A DNA stretch of 64,000 nucleotides from Methanothrix harundinacea 6Ac. GTDB lineage: Archaea > Halobacteriota > Methanosarcinia > Methanotrichales > Methanotrichaceae. Shown here one piece after another: positions 54,501-63,954 of this stretch; position 1 is the first letter of the stretch; every line of letters starts with the position of its first letter. The translations under genes were made by a program, and so were the position numbers. A model generated the notes under the pieces. That model was not told the DNA's origin. It worked only from the letters and a program-made list of their open reading frames with translations, and ran no database searches. Location of the stretch: positions 62,001 to 126,000 of the forward strand of contig NC_017527.1 in NCBI RefSeq assembly GCF_000235565.1. Direction: 5' to 3'.

Positions 54501-54797
54501 CGAGAGGCAGCCCCCGGGAAGGAGGTCTTGCCCGCTGATGGGAACTACACCTTCCCTCCGGCCCCCGCCGGGGAGGAGGAAGGCGCCGGGATAGCCGGCC
54601 TCCTGGAGAGGCTGAAGGGGATCCTGGAGAAGATCAGGCTGATGAAGGACGACCCCGTGGGGACGGAGGGCTACGATCCCGGGGCCCTCCCCGCCGGATC
54701 GGGGGAGGGGGCCTCCTCAGCTGCCCCCCCCTCCGGGAGCCCACCGGGAGCCCCCCACCACCTGGTCTGGATACGGAACCCACCAGGTGGGAGCTGA
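51561..54797 (+). pseudogene. Giant surface protein with CARDB-like repeats, N-terminal part (frameshift split)
   Basis: 1,078 residues: an N-terminal signal/anchor (VAGLLFLVLSMPSASAWS), followed by at least eight CARDB/DUF11-like beta-sandwich repeats, each starting near LRVEVSQEPGRISRGERVSI, VEVVWTIRNTGEVDL or MTVTNRGPHPLRGVEI. Such repeats build archaeal surface and adhesion proteins. The frame ends at 54797 in a proline-rich region. The next ORF starts 10 bp earlier in the +1 frame with no signal peptide, suggesting one gene split by an inserted base. A promoter precedes the ATG at 51561 (ATAATATGAAAAAAG near 51443). Confidence 0.7.
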
Positions 54798-56271
54798 CCC
54801 GGAGCCACAGACCGCCCGCCCAGGGGGGGCGGGATACGCCTACTCCGGCCTGGGAGGGGCGGCGGGGGACCTCTCGCGGCTGGGGCCCAGGCCCGAGACC
54901 TCAGGATATGCCTCCTCGGCGGAGGGGCCGGCCTCGAAGTACCTGACGGGCCCGGGGACCGCCCCGGAGGCGACGGTGGGGACGTACTCGGCGAGCGGCC
55001 CCGCCACATCGTACCTCTCCTCGCCCTGGACGTCGGCCGGGGATCCAGGATACACCCCCTCAAAGAGCGGCCCCCTCTCGCCCATCACCGCCGCCGGGGG
55101 CTCGCCGACGATCGCGGGCTCCGGGGCCCCCATCCGATATGAGAGCTCCGACCTCAGGTCCGCCTCCGAGGCCTCCCCGGCGGTCGGCGACTCGAGGGGC
55201 TCCGCCTACGATTCGAGCCGCCTCGTCCGGTCCGAGCCCACCCCCGGCTACGCCGGGGCATCGGCTCCGAAGGAACGCCTCAGCCAAGAGACCCCCATCC
55301 AGTCGAAGGCCCCTTCCAGGGACATCAAGCTGGTGATCGGCGACACCTCCAGCCTCCAGGTCGACCGCCCGCCGAGGATCATCGACGTGGGGGCGTTCCC
55401 GCCGGAGCCGGCGGCCTGGACCCCCGTGGTCCTGGCGGTCCACGCCTCCGACGACATCGGGATCCAGTCCGTGAACCTCCTCTGGGCCACCCCCACCACC
55501 GCCATCACCAGGCTGGATATGGTGGACGCGACCAAGATCAACACCCAGAGGATGGCCCTCGAGGAGGGGGACCTCAAAGAGGGGTACTGGAGCTACGAGA
55601 TCCCCGGCCAGGCCGCCGGGACCTACATGGCAGCCTTCGTCAGGGTCAGCGATGGGGAGCGGTGGGCGGAGGACGGCCCCTACATCATCTTCTGGTCCGA
55701 GGCCCCCCCCAAGACCGAGGCGGCGCCCCAGCCCGCCGCCGAGCCGGAGGTTGCCAAGGGCGAGGCGGCCGTCGGGACGAAGAAGGAGGGGATGCTCTTC
55801 GTCGAGTCGACGACGGTGGTGGGGAGGGGAGACGTCTCGATCAAGAACGAGTTCCGGGAGGACAGTGCCCGTTACCGCGAAGAGCTGGACGGGAGAGGAT
55901 CGATCGAGATGCAGTCGGAGAAGATGATAAACAAAGGAAACCCCGTCGTCAACATCACCGATTCGAGACTTCTCGTCTTCGACCAGGGGTACCTTAAGGG
56001 GTACAAGGTGATGCAGTCTCCGGGCTTCCACGGCGGCATGGGGGCCAGCGTCACCGAGCGGTTCAACGCCACCACCCTAGAGAAGAGCGAAACGGGGACG
56101 ATATCCTCCCTCAACAGGTCTCAACACGCCCTCCTCTTCAACAGCCAGCAGGCCTTCGAGGGGATATGGGGAACCCGAACGGAGTACTCGAACTTCAACA
56201 AGAAGATAAAGGCGGACCAGACCCTCCGCGGAACCTTCGAGACCCAGAAGAGGATCACCTTCAAGGACTGA
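54787..56271 (+). pseudogene. Giant surface protein, C-terminal part (frameshift split)
   Basis: 494 residues with no signal peptide or TM segment at its start. It has Gly/Ser/Pro-rich linkers (GYAYSGLGGAAGDLSRL) and a C-terminal Ig-like and beta-helix-like domain (PPRIIDVGAFPPEPAAWTPV). Removing one C from the C6 run at 54751-54756 makes TTWSGYGTHQVGA continue smoothly from the upstream gene, giving a protein of about 1,570 residues. Alternatively the GTG at 54787, overlapping the upstream TGA, could restart translation. The missing signal peptide favours a split gene. Confidence 0.65.
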
Positions 56272-56362
56272 ACGGCCCCCAGGAAAAGAGAGGGTCCCAT
56301 GACCCCGCCATCTCCAGAGGACCCGCGATCTGAAATAATGAGGTTCTCGTCCCGGAGATCTT

Positions 56363-56731
56363 TTAGGGCTGGGGCCTTCCGGCCCTGACCGCCCCCTTCC
56401 AGATCTCGTCGGCCCTGTCCACCACGGCGACGATCTGGTCGTGGATTTCGAGCCGGTGCTTGATCTCCCCCGCCTTGAGGGCAGAGTCCACCGAGAGCCT
56501 CATCATCTCCCGGCTCTCGCCCCGGAGATCCTCCGACTCCTGCCACATCTCCTCGGCAGCCTCCGGGTCTGCCGACCGGAGGTCCACCGACCGGCTTCGG
56601 AGCTCGTCAGACCGCCTCAGAAGCTCTGCAGCCTCCTTCTTCAGCCGTTCCGACTCCGTCTGGTGGGACAACATATCCTCCTCCATCTCCTCGAAGCTCT
56701 TCTCTACAAAGACCTCATCGACGCCGAACAT
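56363..56731 (-). CDS. Small coiled-coil protein
   Basis: A 122-residue, highly charged protein predicted to be a long coiled coil (EEMEEDMLSHQTESERLKKEA and on). No family is recognised. It starts 4 bp downstream of the pdxT stop (56736), so it is cotranscribed with pdxST. The ATG at 56731 is preceded by GAGGAGGTATAG, a Shine-Dalgarno in the pdxT end. It may be a structural or regulatory accessory. Confidence 0.6.
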   Translation of the reverse strand: MFGVDEVFVEKSFEEMEEDMLSHQTESERLKKEAAELLRRSDELRSRSVDLRSADPEAAEEMWQESEDLRGESREMMRLSVDSALKAGEIKHRLEIHDQIVAVVDRADEIWKGAVRAGRPQP

Positions 56732-56735
56732 GGAT

Positions 56736-57368
56736 CTATACCTCCTCGATCATCCTCAGAAAGAGCTGGTGGAACCTATCGTCCTCCGTCAGCTCGGGGT
56801 GGAAGGCGAGGCCCAGGAGGTTCTCCTCCCTCGCCGCCACCGCCACCTCCTCAATCCTGGCGAGGGGCTCGACCCCTTCGCCCCAGCCGACGATCGCCGG
56901 GGCCCGGATGAAGACGGCGCGGTAGGGGGAGTCGAAGCCCGCCACCTCGAGGTCCGCCTCGAAGGACTCCCTCTGGGACCCGAAGGCGTTCCTTGCCACC
57001 CTCACGTCCAGGAGCCCCAGGGGAAGAAACCTAGTCTCCTCGACGATCTCCGTCGATACGACTATCAGCCCCGCGCAGGTGGCCATGATGGGGACGCCGG
57101 ACCGGGAGGCTGCGGCGACCTCGTCTCCGACCCCCGTCCGCGCGAGGTGCCGGGCGATGGTGGTGCTCTCCCCTCCAGGGAGGACGATCCCGTCGCAGCC
57201 GGGGACTATGCCCCCCTTGCGGACCTCCACCACCGAACCCCTGGCCCCCAGGGCCCTCTCCATGGCACCGACGTGCTCGGAGACGTCCCCCTGGAAGGCG
57301 ACGACGCCGATCCTCGATCTACCAACCCCTGGTCTGGAGGATCTCCCCCTCAGAGAGGGTGCCGGCAT
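56736..57368 (-). CDS. pdxT: Pyridoxal 5'-phosphate synthase glutaminase subunit PdxT
   Basis: The amidotransferase that feeds ammonia from glutamine to PdxS. The catalytic Cys is in [11 protein letters not shown] and the His/Glu are in [26 protein letters not shown] is the conserved loop. The start is uncertain. The conserved sequence begins at [14 protein letters not shown], but no ATG, GTG or TTG lies in frame just before it. The ATG at 57368 adds about 18 residues and overlaps pdxS by 50 bp. It may be real, or the true initiator is a non-standard codon. Confidence 0.88.
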   Translation of the reverse strand: MPAPSLRGRSSRPGVGRSRIGVVAFQGDVSEHVGAMERALGARGSVVEVRKGGIVPGCDGIVLPGGESTTIARHLARTGVGDEVAAASRSGVPIMATCAGLIVVSTEIVEETRFLPLGLLDVRVARNAFGSQRESFEADLEVAGFDSPYRAVFIRAPAIVGWGEGVEPLARIEEVAVAAREENLLGLAFHPELTEDDRFHQLFLRMIEEV

Positions 57369-58212
57369 CTATCCCCTTCATAGGGTCGCCGAGGCCCGTC
57401 GAGATCTCGACGAGCTTTTCGGGGTTGTCGTAGTTGTTCACCGCCTCGACGATCGCCGAGGCCATCAGTTCGGGGTTCTGGGACTTGAATATCCCGGAGC
57501 CGACGAAGACCCCGTCCGCCCCCATCTGCATCATCAGGGAGGCGTCGGCGGGGGTGGCGATCCCCCCGGCGGCGAAGTTGACCACCGGAAGCCGCTGCAT
57601 ATCCCTGCACTCGAGGACCAGCCCCAGCTCCGCCTCGATCTCCCTCGCGAGCTTCGCTAGCTCCTCGTCGGCCATCCCCTTGAGGCTCCTGATCGAGCCC
57701 CCGATCAGCCTCATGTGCCGGACCGCCTCCCGGACGTCCCCGGTCCCGGCCTCCCCCTTGGTCCGGATCATGGCGGCCCCCTCCTTGATCCTCCTCAGGG
57801 CCTCCCCCAGGTTCCTCGCTCCGCAGACGAAGGGGACGGTGAACCTGGACTTATCGACGTGGAACTCGTCGGCGGGGGTCAAAACCTCCGACTCGTCGAT
57901 CATGTCGACCCCGATCGCCTCCAGGATCTGAGCCTCGGCGAAGTGGCCGATCCTCACCTTGGCCATCACCGGTATCGTCACCTCTTCGATGATCTCCATG
58001 ATGATCTTGGGGTCCGCCATCCTGGCTACCCCCCCCATCTTCCTTATGTCGGCGGGGACCGCCTGGAGGGCCATCACCGCTACAGCCCCCGCCTCCTCCG
58101 CGATCACGGCCTGCTCGGGGGTGGTGACGTCCATGATGACCCCCCCCTTCTGCATCTTTGCAAATCCGCGCTTGAGCAGCTCCGTGCCGAAACGTAGTTC
58201 TTCCAGTTGCAT
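57319..58212 (-). CDS. pdxS: Pyridoxal 5'-phosphate synthase PdxS subunit
   Basis: A 297-residue TIM-barrel enzyme of the deoxyxylulose-independent vitamin B6 pathway. It combines ribose 5-phosphate, glyceraldehyde 3-phosphate and ammonia into PLP. It carries [41 protein letters not shown] and [15 protein letters not shown], and the catalytic lysine near DVTTPEQ. The ATG at 58212 ([13 protein letters not shown]) is conserved. A TATA-like AATAAATAAAC lies at 58261-58272, about 50-60 bp upstream. Confidence 0.95.
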   Translation of the reverse strand: MQLEELRFGTELLKRGFAKMQKGGVIMDVTTPEQAVIAEEAGAVAVMALQAVPADIRKMGGVARMADPKIIMEIIEEVTIPVMAKVRIGHFAEAQILEAIGVDMIDESEVLTPADEFHVDKSRFTVPFVCGARNLGEALRRIKEGAAMIRTKGEAGTGDVREAVRHMRLIGGSIRSLKGMADEELAKLAREIEAELGLVLECRDMQRLPVVNFAAGGIATPADASLMMQMGADGVFVGSGIFKSQNPELMASAIVEAVNNYDNPEKLVEISTGLGDPMKGIDAGTLSEGEILQTRGW

Positions 58213-58370
58213 GATAGTCAGATGCCCCGATCTTTTTTAAGCCGCTTACAAGTGAGGGCCGAATAAATAAACTTTGCTCCCAGACCTTCTGCCGCCTTCG
58301 ACAAAACGGTATCGGATGGCCGATGGAGGGGCCGCCGCCGCGGCGGAAGGGCGGTGCCCCCATCTCCGGC

Positions 58371-61300
58371 CTATTCGCGGTAGATCTCGTACATGTAGAT
58401 GTCCTTGTCCCCCTTCCGGTCGTCGACCCAGACTATCCTGTCACTCCCGGTCCGGGGATCGGTCTGGTTCCCGGGACCGGTGAAGATCTCCATCTCCCTC
58501 CCGGTGGCCAAGTCCAGGGCCCGGATATCCCAGTCGCCGTTCCGATCGTCCTGCCAGACTAAAACCCCGTCCCGGAGGTGGGGCCTCGTCTGGTTAGACG
58601 GGTCGGAGGTGAGCTGCTCGACCTTGCCGGTGGCCAGATCGTGAGAGTAGAGGTCCCAGTTCCCGTTCCGGTTGTCCTGCCAGACCACCAGGGACCCGTC
58701 GGTGGTGGGATGGGTCTGGTCCCCGGGACCGGTGTAGACCGGCTTTCGGGTCGTCCCGGACCAGACGTAGATGTCCCAGTTCCCGTTCTGGTTGTCCTGG
58801 TAGACCACCAGGCTCCCGCCGACGGAGGGGTTCTCTCCCCTGGGCGGGATCGCCTCCATCGCCTCGGTGGTGTAGAGGGGCTTCTTCTGGATCCGCCATC
58901 CGAAGGCCGCTATGGGGAGGTCACCCCAGGCCAGGATCTCCTCGCTGATGGAGGGCCTCGAGGGGACGGTGATGCCCCTCTGGAGCTGGGTCCTGTTGAC
59001 GGTGGGTATGTCCAGGGCCCTGATCGCCCAGGAGTTGAACTGCTCCTCGAGGTACATCCAGACGACGACGTCGTTAATTATGTCGGGGTACATGTCGAAC
59101 TCCTTCCCCGCCGCCAGGGGCCACTCGACGTTCTCGACGAGGTTGTAGAGGTAGATGTCGGGGTTCTGAGTTCTGTTGTCCATCCATACGACCCAGTCGC
59201 CGCTGACGGCGGGGCTCGTCTGGTCCCCCGAGGCCTGACAGATGATGCTCGTCTGGTCGGAGCCGAGGTTTCTGTACCCGAACCTTCCGCTCGGCGAGAT
59301 GAGCCAGGCGAGGCGCTGATCGAGGTCGAACTCCACCTCCCCGGGGCTCCGGGCCACCTCCTTGTCCTTCCAGGTGTTGGGGTCGAAGCTGTGGATCGAC
59401 CAGCCTCCTTCGACGGGCTCCTGGTAGACGATCCTCTTTTCGTAGACCTTGGGGCTCGTCTGAACTCCGGGCCTGGAGTAGGCGCGCCCCCACTTCCTAT
59501 CCCATAGGTAGTAGCTGATGTCCCCGGTCGTCGAGTCCTCCCAGACGATGATGTTTCCGCTGACGTGGGGGTTGATCTGGTCCCCCTCGCCGGTGAGCTT
59601 CGTCTCCTCGCCGGTGGCTAGGTCGCAGACGTAGACGTCCCACTCGCCGTTCCGGTCATCCTGCCAGACGAGGAGGTCGCCACTGATCGAGGGGTTGATC
59701 TGATCTTTAGGCCTCGAAGCGGGGGGCTTTATGGCCGCCCCGGCCAGGTCCTTCGCCGAGACGTCCCAGCTCCCGGTGGAGTTGTCCATCCAGGCGATCC
59801 TCCTCCCGCTGACGGAGGGGCTGACCTGGGCGCCCCGGCCGTCGGCGACGACGATCTCCTCCCCCGAGGTGAGGTTCAGGGCGAGGATATCCCAGTCGCC
59901 GTTCCGATCGTCCTGCCAGACGAGGAGGTCGCCGGAGGCGGCGGGGCTCCTCTGGTGGCCGGGTGCCCGGACCAGGGGCCGCTCGAACCGGGAGTAGAAG
60001 TCGAAGCCGAAGAGGTCCCAGTCCCCGCCCCGGTTGTCGGCCCAGACGATGAGGCTGCCGTTGGTGGCGATATCCGCCTTCCCCAGAAGGAGGATCGGGT
60101 CATCGGCCACCGATCTCGTCATGATCTGGGGCGTCCCCCGGCTGTAGTCCATCCATACCAGCCGGTCTTCGCTCAAAAACTGAGAGGCTCCAGCGAGGTT
60201 CACCAAGAAGGGAAAGCCCACCCCGTCGTTAGGCCTCTGGTGCAACGGCCCCGTGACGACGGGGATCTCCTTCATCAGATCGAGGTCGTAGAGGTATATG
60301 TCGTAGTCCCCGTTCCGGTCGTCCAGCCAGGAGATGAGCCTATCAAAGATGACGGGCTGGACCTGATTGTTGATGTCGGTGGTGATCACCATCTCCTCGT
60401 CGGTGAGGAGGTTCTTCCCCCGGATGTCCCAGTTCTCATTCCTGTCGTCCATCCAGACGATCAGATCCCCATGGAGCCAGGGAGCCTGCTGCTTTCCGGG
60501 GTCGGTCGTCACCTGAACCTCCGACCTGGTGGAGAGGTTGTAGACGAAGATGTCCCAGTTCCCCGCCCGGTTGTCCATCCAGGCCACCCGATCTCCGTGG
60601 ATCATCGGCTGGGCCTTCTTCGAGGCGCCGGTCGTTATCTGGATCTCGGATCCGTCGGAGAGGTCGTGGACCCGGATCTGGTCGTCGCCGGTCCGGTCGT
60701 CGATCCAGACTACCCGGCCATCGGCGACCATCCCATACCACTGATCTGATGGGTCGTCGGTCACCCTCGTCTCCTCCCCCGTCCGGAGGTCGTAGACGAA
60801 GAGGTCGAGGTTCCCCGATCGGTTGTCGGTGTAGAGGATTATGTCGCCGCTGATGGAGGGGCTGCTCTTCTCGTCCTCCGAGTCGGTGATCTGAATCTCC
60901 TGGGATGTGGATAGGTCGATCATGTAGACGTTGAACTTCCCAGTCCGATCGTCGGTCCAGACCACCCGGTCCCCGTCGATCCAGGGGTTTGAGCTGTTGT
61001 GAGGGCCGGAGGCTATCACTTCGTCGGCCGTCAGGGTGAAGTCGAATATGTAAACGTCCGAGTCGGGGGCCCGGTGGTCGGACCAGACCACCCCCCTCTC
61101 CCCCAGGGCGGGATTCATCTTGACGGACCCGGGGCTGACGAGGGCCTCCTCGCCGGTATCCACATTGTAGAGGTAAACCTGAGGAACTCCGGCCCTGTGG
61201 TCCTGCCACGCCACGAGGTTCCCCTTCACCGAGGGGGCGGTCTGGAGCCCCGGCCTCTCGATCACCGTCTCCTGGCCGGTGGGGAGGTCGAGGATGACTA

Positions 61301-61979
61301 TATCGTAGTCTCCGGTCCTGTTGTCGGACCAGACCACCAGATCGCCGTCGATGTCCGGGAATACCTGCTCCCCCGGACCCGTGGAGAGGGGGCTCTCCCG
61401 CCCGGCCTCGAGATCGTAGATGTAGATGTCGGAGTTCCCGTTCCGGTCGTCGGTCCAGACGATCAGGTCGCCGCTGATCTTCGGCTGGATCTGGTCTTTG
61501 GGATCGGTGGTGATCCTCCGCTCTTCGCCGGTCGCGAGATCGTGCATGTAGACGTTCCAGTTGCCGTCCCGGTCGTCCATCCAGACCACCCGATCCCCGT
61601 CGATGTCCGGGAGGAACTGGTTCCCGGGGGCTGTGGTGATCGGGGTCTCCGCCCGGGTGACGTAATCGTACATGTATATGTCCGCCTCCCCGGCCCTCAT
61701 GTCCTGCCAGACGATCCGATGGCCTGAGACCGAGGGATGGTCCTGGTGGCCGGGATAGAAGCAGACGCCCCTCTCGGTCCCCGTCTCCAGATCGTACATG
61801 AATATATCGAAGTTGCCGCTTCTGTTGTCCGCCCAGGCGACGATATGGCCGTCTATGGCGGGCTGCTCCTGCAGGCCGCCCCACGTGCTGATGGGACGCT
61901 CTCTTCCCCCACTCAATCCGGACGCGACGCCTGCCATAAGCAACGCCGCCAACAATAAAATGATGATCCGCCTCGACAT
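58371..61979 (-). CDS. Giant TolB-like beta-propeller surface protein
   Basis: A protein of about 1,202 residues with a signal peptide (MSRRIIILLLAALLMAGVAS). It is almost entirely built from about 25 repeats of 44-48 residues with the core W-x-D-(D/N)-R-x-G-x-x-D-I-Y, VWQDDRNGNWD and GDQVVWMDD forms, typical of TolB/WD40-like beta propellers. Such proteins occur on methanogen cell surfaces, possibly as adhesins or scaffolds. No C-terminal sorting signal is seen. I use the ATG at 61979 (an upstream ATG at 61991 adds four residues). Internal repeats are highly similar. Confidence 0.82.
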   Translation of the reverse strand: MSRRIIILLLAALLMAGVASGLSGGRERPISTWGGLQEQPAIDGHIVAWADNRSGNFDIFMYDLETGTERGVCFYPGHQDHPSVSGHRIVWQDMRAGEADIYMYDYVTRAETPITTAPGNQFLPDIDGDRVVWMDDRDGNWNVYMHDLATGEERRITTDPKDQIQPKISGDLIVWTDDRNGNSDIYIYDLEAGRESPLSTGPGEQVFPDIDGDLVVWSDNRTGDYDIVILDLPTGQETVIERPGLQTAPSVKGNLVAWQDHRAGVPQVYLYNVDTGEEALVSPGSVKMNPALGERGVVWSDHRAPDSDVYIFDFTLTADEVIASGPHNSSNPWIDGDRVVWTDDRTGKFNVYMIDLSTSQEIQITDSEDEKSSPSISGDIILYTDNRSGNLDLFVYDLRTGEETRVTDDPSDQWYGMVADGRVVWIDDRTGDDQIRVHDLSDGSEIQITTGASKKAQPMIHGDRVAWMDNRAGNWDIFVYNLSTRSEVQVTTDPGKQQAPWLHGDLIVWMDDRNENWDIRGKNLLTDEEMVITTDINNQVQPVIFDRLISWLDDRNGDYDIYLYDLDLMKEIPVVTGPLHQRPNDGVGFPFLVNLAGASQFLSEDRLVWMDYSRGTPQIMTRSVADDPILLLGKADIATNGSLIVWADNRGGDWDLFGFDFYSRFERPLVRAPGHQRSPAASGDLLVWQDDRNGDWDILALNLTSGEEIVVADGRGAQVSPSVSGRRIAWMDNSTGSWDVSAKDLAGAAIKPPASRPKDQINPSISGDLLVWQDDRNGEWDVYVCDLATGEETKLTGEGDQINPHVSGNIIVWEDSTTGDISYYLWDRKWGRAYSRPGVQTSPKVYEKRIVYQEPVEGGWSIHSFDPNTWKDKEVARSPGEVEFDLDQRLAWLISPSGRFGYRNLGSDQTSIICQASGDQTSPAVSGDWVVWMDNRTQNPDIYLYNLVENVEWPLAAGKEFDMYPDIINDVVVWMYLEEQFNSWAIRALDIPTVNRTQLQRGITVPSRPSISEEILAWGDLPIAAFGWRIQKKPLYTTEAMEAIPPRGENPSVGGSLVVYQDNQNGNWDIYVWSGTTRKPVYTGPGDQTHPTTDGSLVVWQDNRNGNWDLYSHDLATGKVEQLTSDPSNQTRPHLRDGVLVWQDDRNGDWDIRALDLATGREMEIFTGPGNQTDPRTGSDRIVWVDDRKGDKDIYMYEIYRE

Positions 61980-62161
61980 CTTAGCACTCATCCTGTCGAA
62001 GTTCAGCTGACTATCTCAACTCCGGGATGGTGGGGAGGGCGGATATATAAGGACTTACCTCTCCGCCGGGATTGCTGTCCTCTTTAGGAATATAAACCTC
62101 AATTTCATGGACAATGAGGGTAAATGCGGCGGGATCGGCACCCCACGGGGTGGCGGGGGGG
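61980..62161. other. Intergenic region between propeller gene and GTPase gene
   Basis: About 180 bp. GGATATATAAGG at 62040-62051 is a good TATA candidate for the leftward propeller gene, about 60-70 bp upstream of its ATG. No gene is seen. Confidence 0.45.
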
Positions 62162-63265
62162 CTACTTCCCCCGGACGACTATGGTGAGGACGTCCTCGTC
62201 GGTGAGGACGTGGTCGAGGCCCACCGACTGGCCCGGGAACTTGGCGCTCCTCCCCCAGACCTTGGCGTACCGGAAGAGGCGGACGAAATCCCGGTGGAGG
62301 TGCTCGCAGACGGTCCTCACCGTCGACCCGTCCAGGATCACCAGCGGATCCTTCATGTCCGCCTTTCCCCGCTGGGGCTTCAGGTATATCCTGATGAACC
62401 CGAGGGTATCGTATATCAGCTCCTTCAGCTCCTCTACCCCGACCCCCTTCTCGACGGAGAGGGGTATGAACTCTCTGGCTATCGTACTCTTGATATCCTC
62501 CCGGACGTCGTCGTACTCGAGGTCGATCTTGTTGATGACGGCGAGCTGAGGGACGTATATCCTGTTTCCGGCAAGGAAGTCGACGAGGGTCTCGGTATCC
62601 ACGTCCTCCCGGATGGTGATGATCCCGTTGACGATCCCATAGGCCCGGAGGATCTCGGCGATCTCGACCTCGGTCATCTGGGTGAGGGGGATGGTGTTTC
62701 GGACGATGATCCCCCCCTTATCTGAGGGGCTGAGGGTGATGTCGGGGGGGACCTTATCGAGCCTGATCCCCGCCTCGTAGAGCTCCCGCTCCAGGACGTC
62801 GAGGCGATAGTTGTAGACGTCCCCCATCAGGAGGATTATGTCCGCTGCCCTCGCCGCGGTGATCACCTCCCGGCCCCTCCCCTTCCCCTTGGAGGCACCC
62901 TTTATGATCCCCGGCATATCCAGGATCTGGATCTTGGCGCCCTTGTACTCCATCACCCCGGGGATCACCTCCAGGGTCGTGAAATGGTATGCGCCCACCT
63001 CGGCGTAAGACCCCGTCAGAAGGTTGAGGAGGCTCGACTTGCCGACGGAGGGGTAGCCGACGAGGGCGACGGTGGCGTCCCCCGACTTCTTGACGTAGTA
63101 GCCCTTACCGCCGCCGGCACCTTTGATCCTCTGGAGCTCCTGCTGCGCCTTCAGCTTCGCTATCTTGGCCTTCAGCTTTCCGATGTGGTGCTCTGTGGCC
63201 TTGTTCTTCTGGGTGCTGAAGATCTCCTCTTCTATCGCCTGGATCTGCTCGTCGATCGTAGCCAT
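62162..63265 (-). CDS. DRG-family GTP-binding protein
   Basis: A 367-residue archaeal DRG/OBG-like GTPase. The G1 loop is ALVGYPSVGKSSLLNLLTG, G3 is LDMPGIIKGA, G4 is INKIDLEYDDV and the TGS domain follows at the C-terminus (MKDPLVILDGSTVRTVCEH). DRG proteins bind ribosomes and rescue or regulate translation. The start is the ATG at 63265 (MATIDEQIQAIEEEIF); a 36-codon upstream extension has no homology. It faces away from S8e. The region between them carries both promoters. Confidence 0.94.
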   Translation of the reverse strand: MATIDEQIQAIEEEIFSTQKNKATEHHIGKLKAKIAKLKAQQELQRIKGAGGGKGYYVKKSGDATVALVGYPSVGKSSLLNLLTGSYAEVGAYHFTTLEVIPGVMEYKGAKIQILDMPGIIKGASKGKGRGREVITAARAADIILLMGDVYNYRLDVLERELYEAGIRLDKVPPDITLSPSDKGGIIVRNTIPLTQMTEVEIAEILRAYGIVNGIITIREDVDTETLVDFLAGNRIYVPQLAVINKIDLEYDDVREDIKSTIAREFIPLSVEKGVGVEELKELIYDTLGFIRIYLKPQRGKADMKDPLVILDGSTVRTVCEHLHRDFVRLFRYAKVWGRSAKFPGQSVGLDHVLTDEDVLTIVVRGK

Positions 63266-63573
63266 CGGTAACCTGCCTATAAAGGGCCCCGGACCGCCTT
63301 TTCCGCCATTCGCCGCCGGGATGACGCATCTCTCAGCCCCCTGGAGCCCCTCAGATATTAATGGTTTGGTCACCCCACAGGGGTTCGGCGGCAGAAGGAT
63401 GGGAGCCCCTCGCCCGGGCTATGGGACCGGGGCTGGGACGCCGGGCAGGAGGCGACCTCATATCGGCGGTGGCCGCCGAGGGCCGCCCGTCGGGGTCGGG
63501 CGGACCCCGCGGGAGGAGGAGCCAAAGGTATAAATATCGCCCCCCCATGACTATCCCCGATCCGGGGTATAGT
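63266..63573. other. Divergent region between DRG and S8e genes
   Basis: 308 bp, GC-rich. The S8e TATA box is at 63529-63536 with an AAAGG BRE. A leftward promoter for the GTPase is not obvious. No gene is seen. Confidence 0.5.
63524..63537 (+). promoter_or_regulatory. BRE/TATA promoter of S8e
   Basis: AAAGGTATAAATAT: a BRE-like AAAGG directly followed by TATAAATA. The ATG at 63574 is about 37 bases from the box, and the ATG at 63547 is too near, so 63574 is the start. Confidence 0.65.
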
Positions 63574-63954
63574 ATGAAGTGGCAAGGAAGTTCAAAGAGG
63601 AAGTTCACCGGCGGAAGGCTGATCTCAAACCGGGGAAAGCAGAAGCATGAGCTGGGGAGAGAGGCTGGAGAGCCGAACGTCGACACCACCAGAAAGAAGC
63701 AGATCAGGACCCGAGGCGGCAATATCAAGATGAGGCTCCTCCGATGCGACGTGGCCAGCGTCGCCGATCCCGTCACCGGGAAGTCGAAGATCGCGAAGAT
63801 CGAACGGGTCAAGGACAACAGCGCGAACCTCAACTACATAAGAAGGAACATAATCTCCAAGGGCGCCATCATCAAGACCGATCTCGGAGACGCAAGAGTC
63901 ACCAGCAGGCCCGGCCAGGATGGGGTGGTCAACGCCATCCTAGTCGCCAAGTGA
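63574..63954 (+). CDS. rps8e: 30S ribosomal protein S8e
   Basis: A 126-residue small-subunit protein. It has the family start MKWQGSSKRKFTGGRL, a basic N-terminal extension, and then GNIKMRLLRCDVASVADPVTGKSK, with the C-terminal GDARVTSRPGQDGVVNAILVAK. It binds 16S rRNA early in assembly. The start is set by TATA spacing and homology. The upstream ATG at 63547 would add nine residues. A monocistronic gene as far as visible; the window ends 46 bp later. Confidence 0.95.
   Translation: MKWQGSSKRKFTGGRLISNRGKQKHELGREAGEPNVDTTRKKQIRTRGGNIKMRLLRCDVASVADPVTGKSKIAKIERVKDNSANLNYIRRNIISKGAIIKTDLGDARVTSRPGQDGVVNAILVAK

Noticed and set aside
58371-61979. CRISPR-like periodic repeats of about 140 bp
   Set aside because: They are codon-periodic, degenerate beta-propeller repeats within one open frame.
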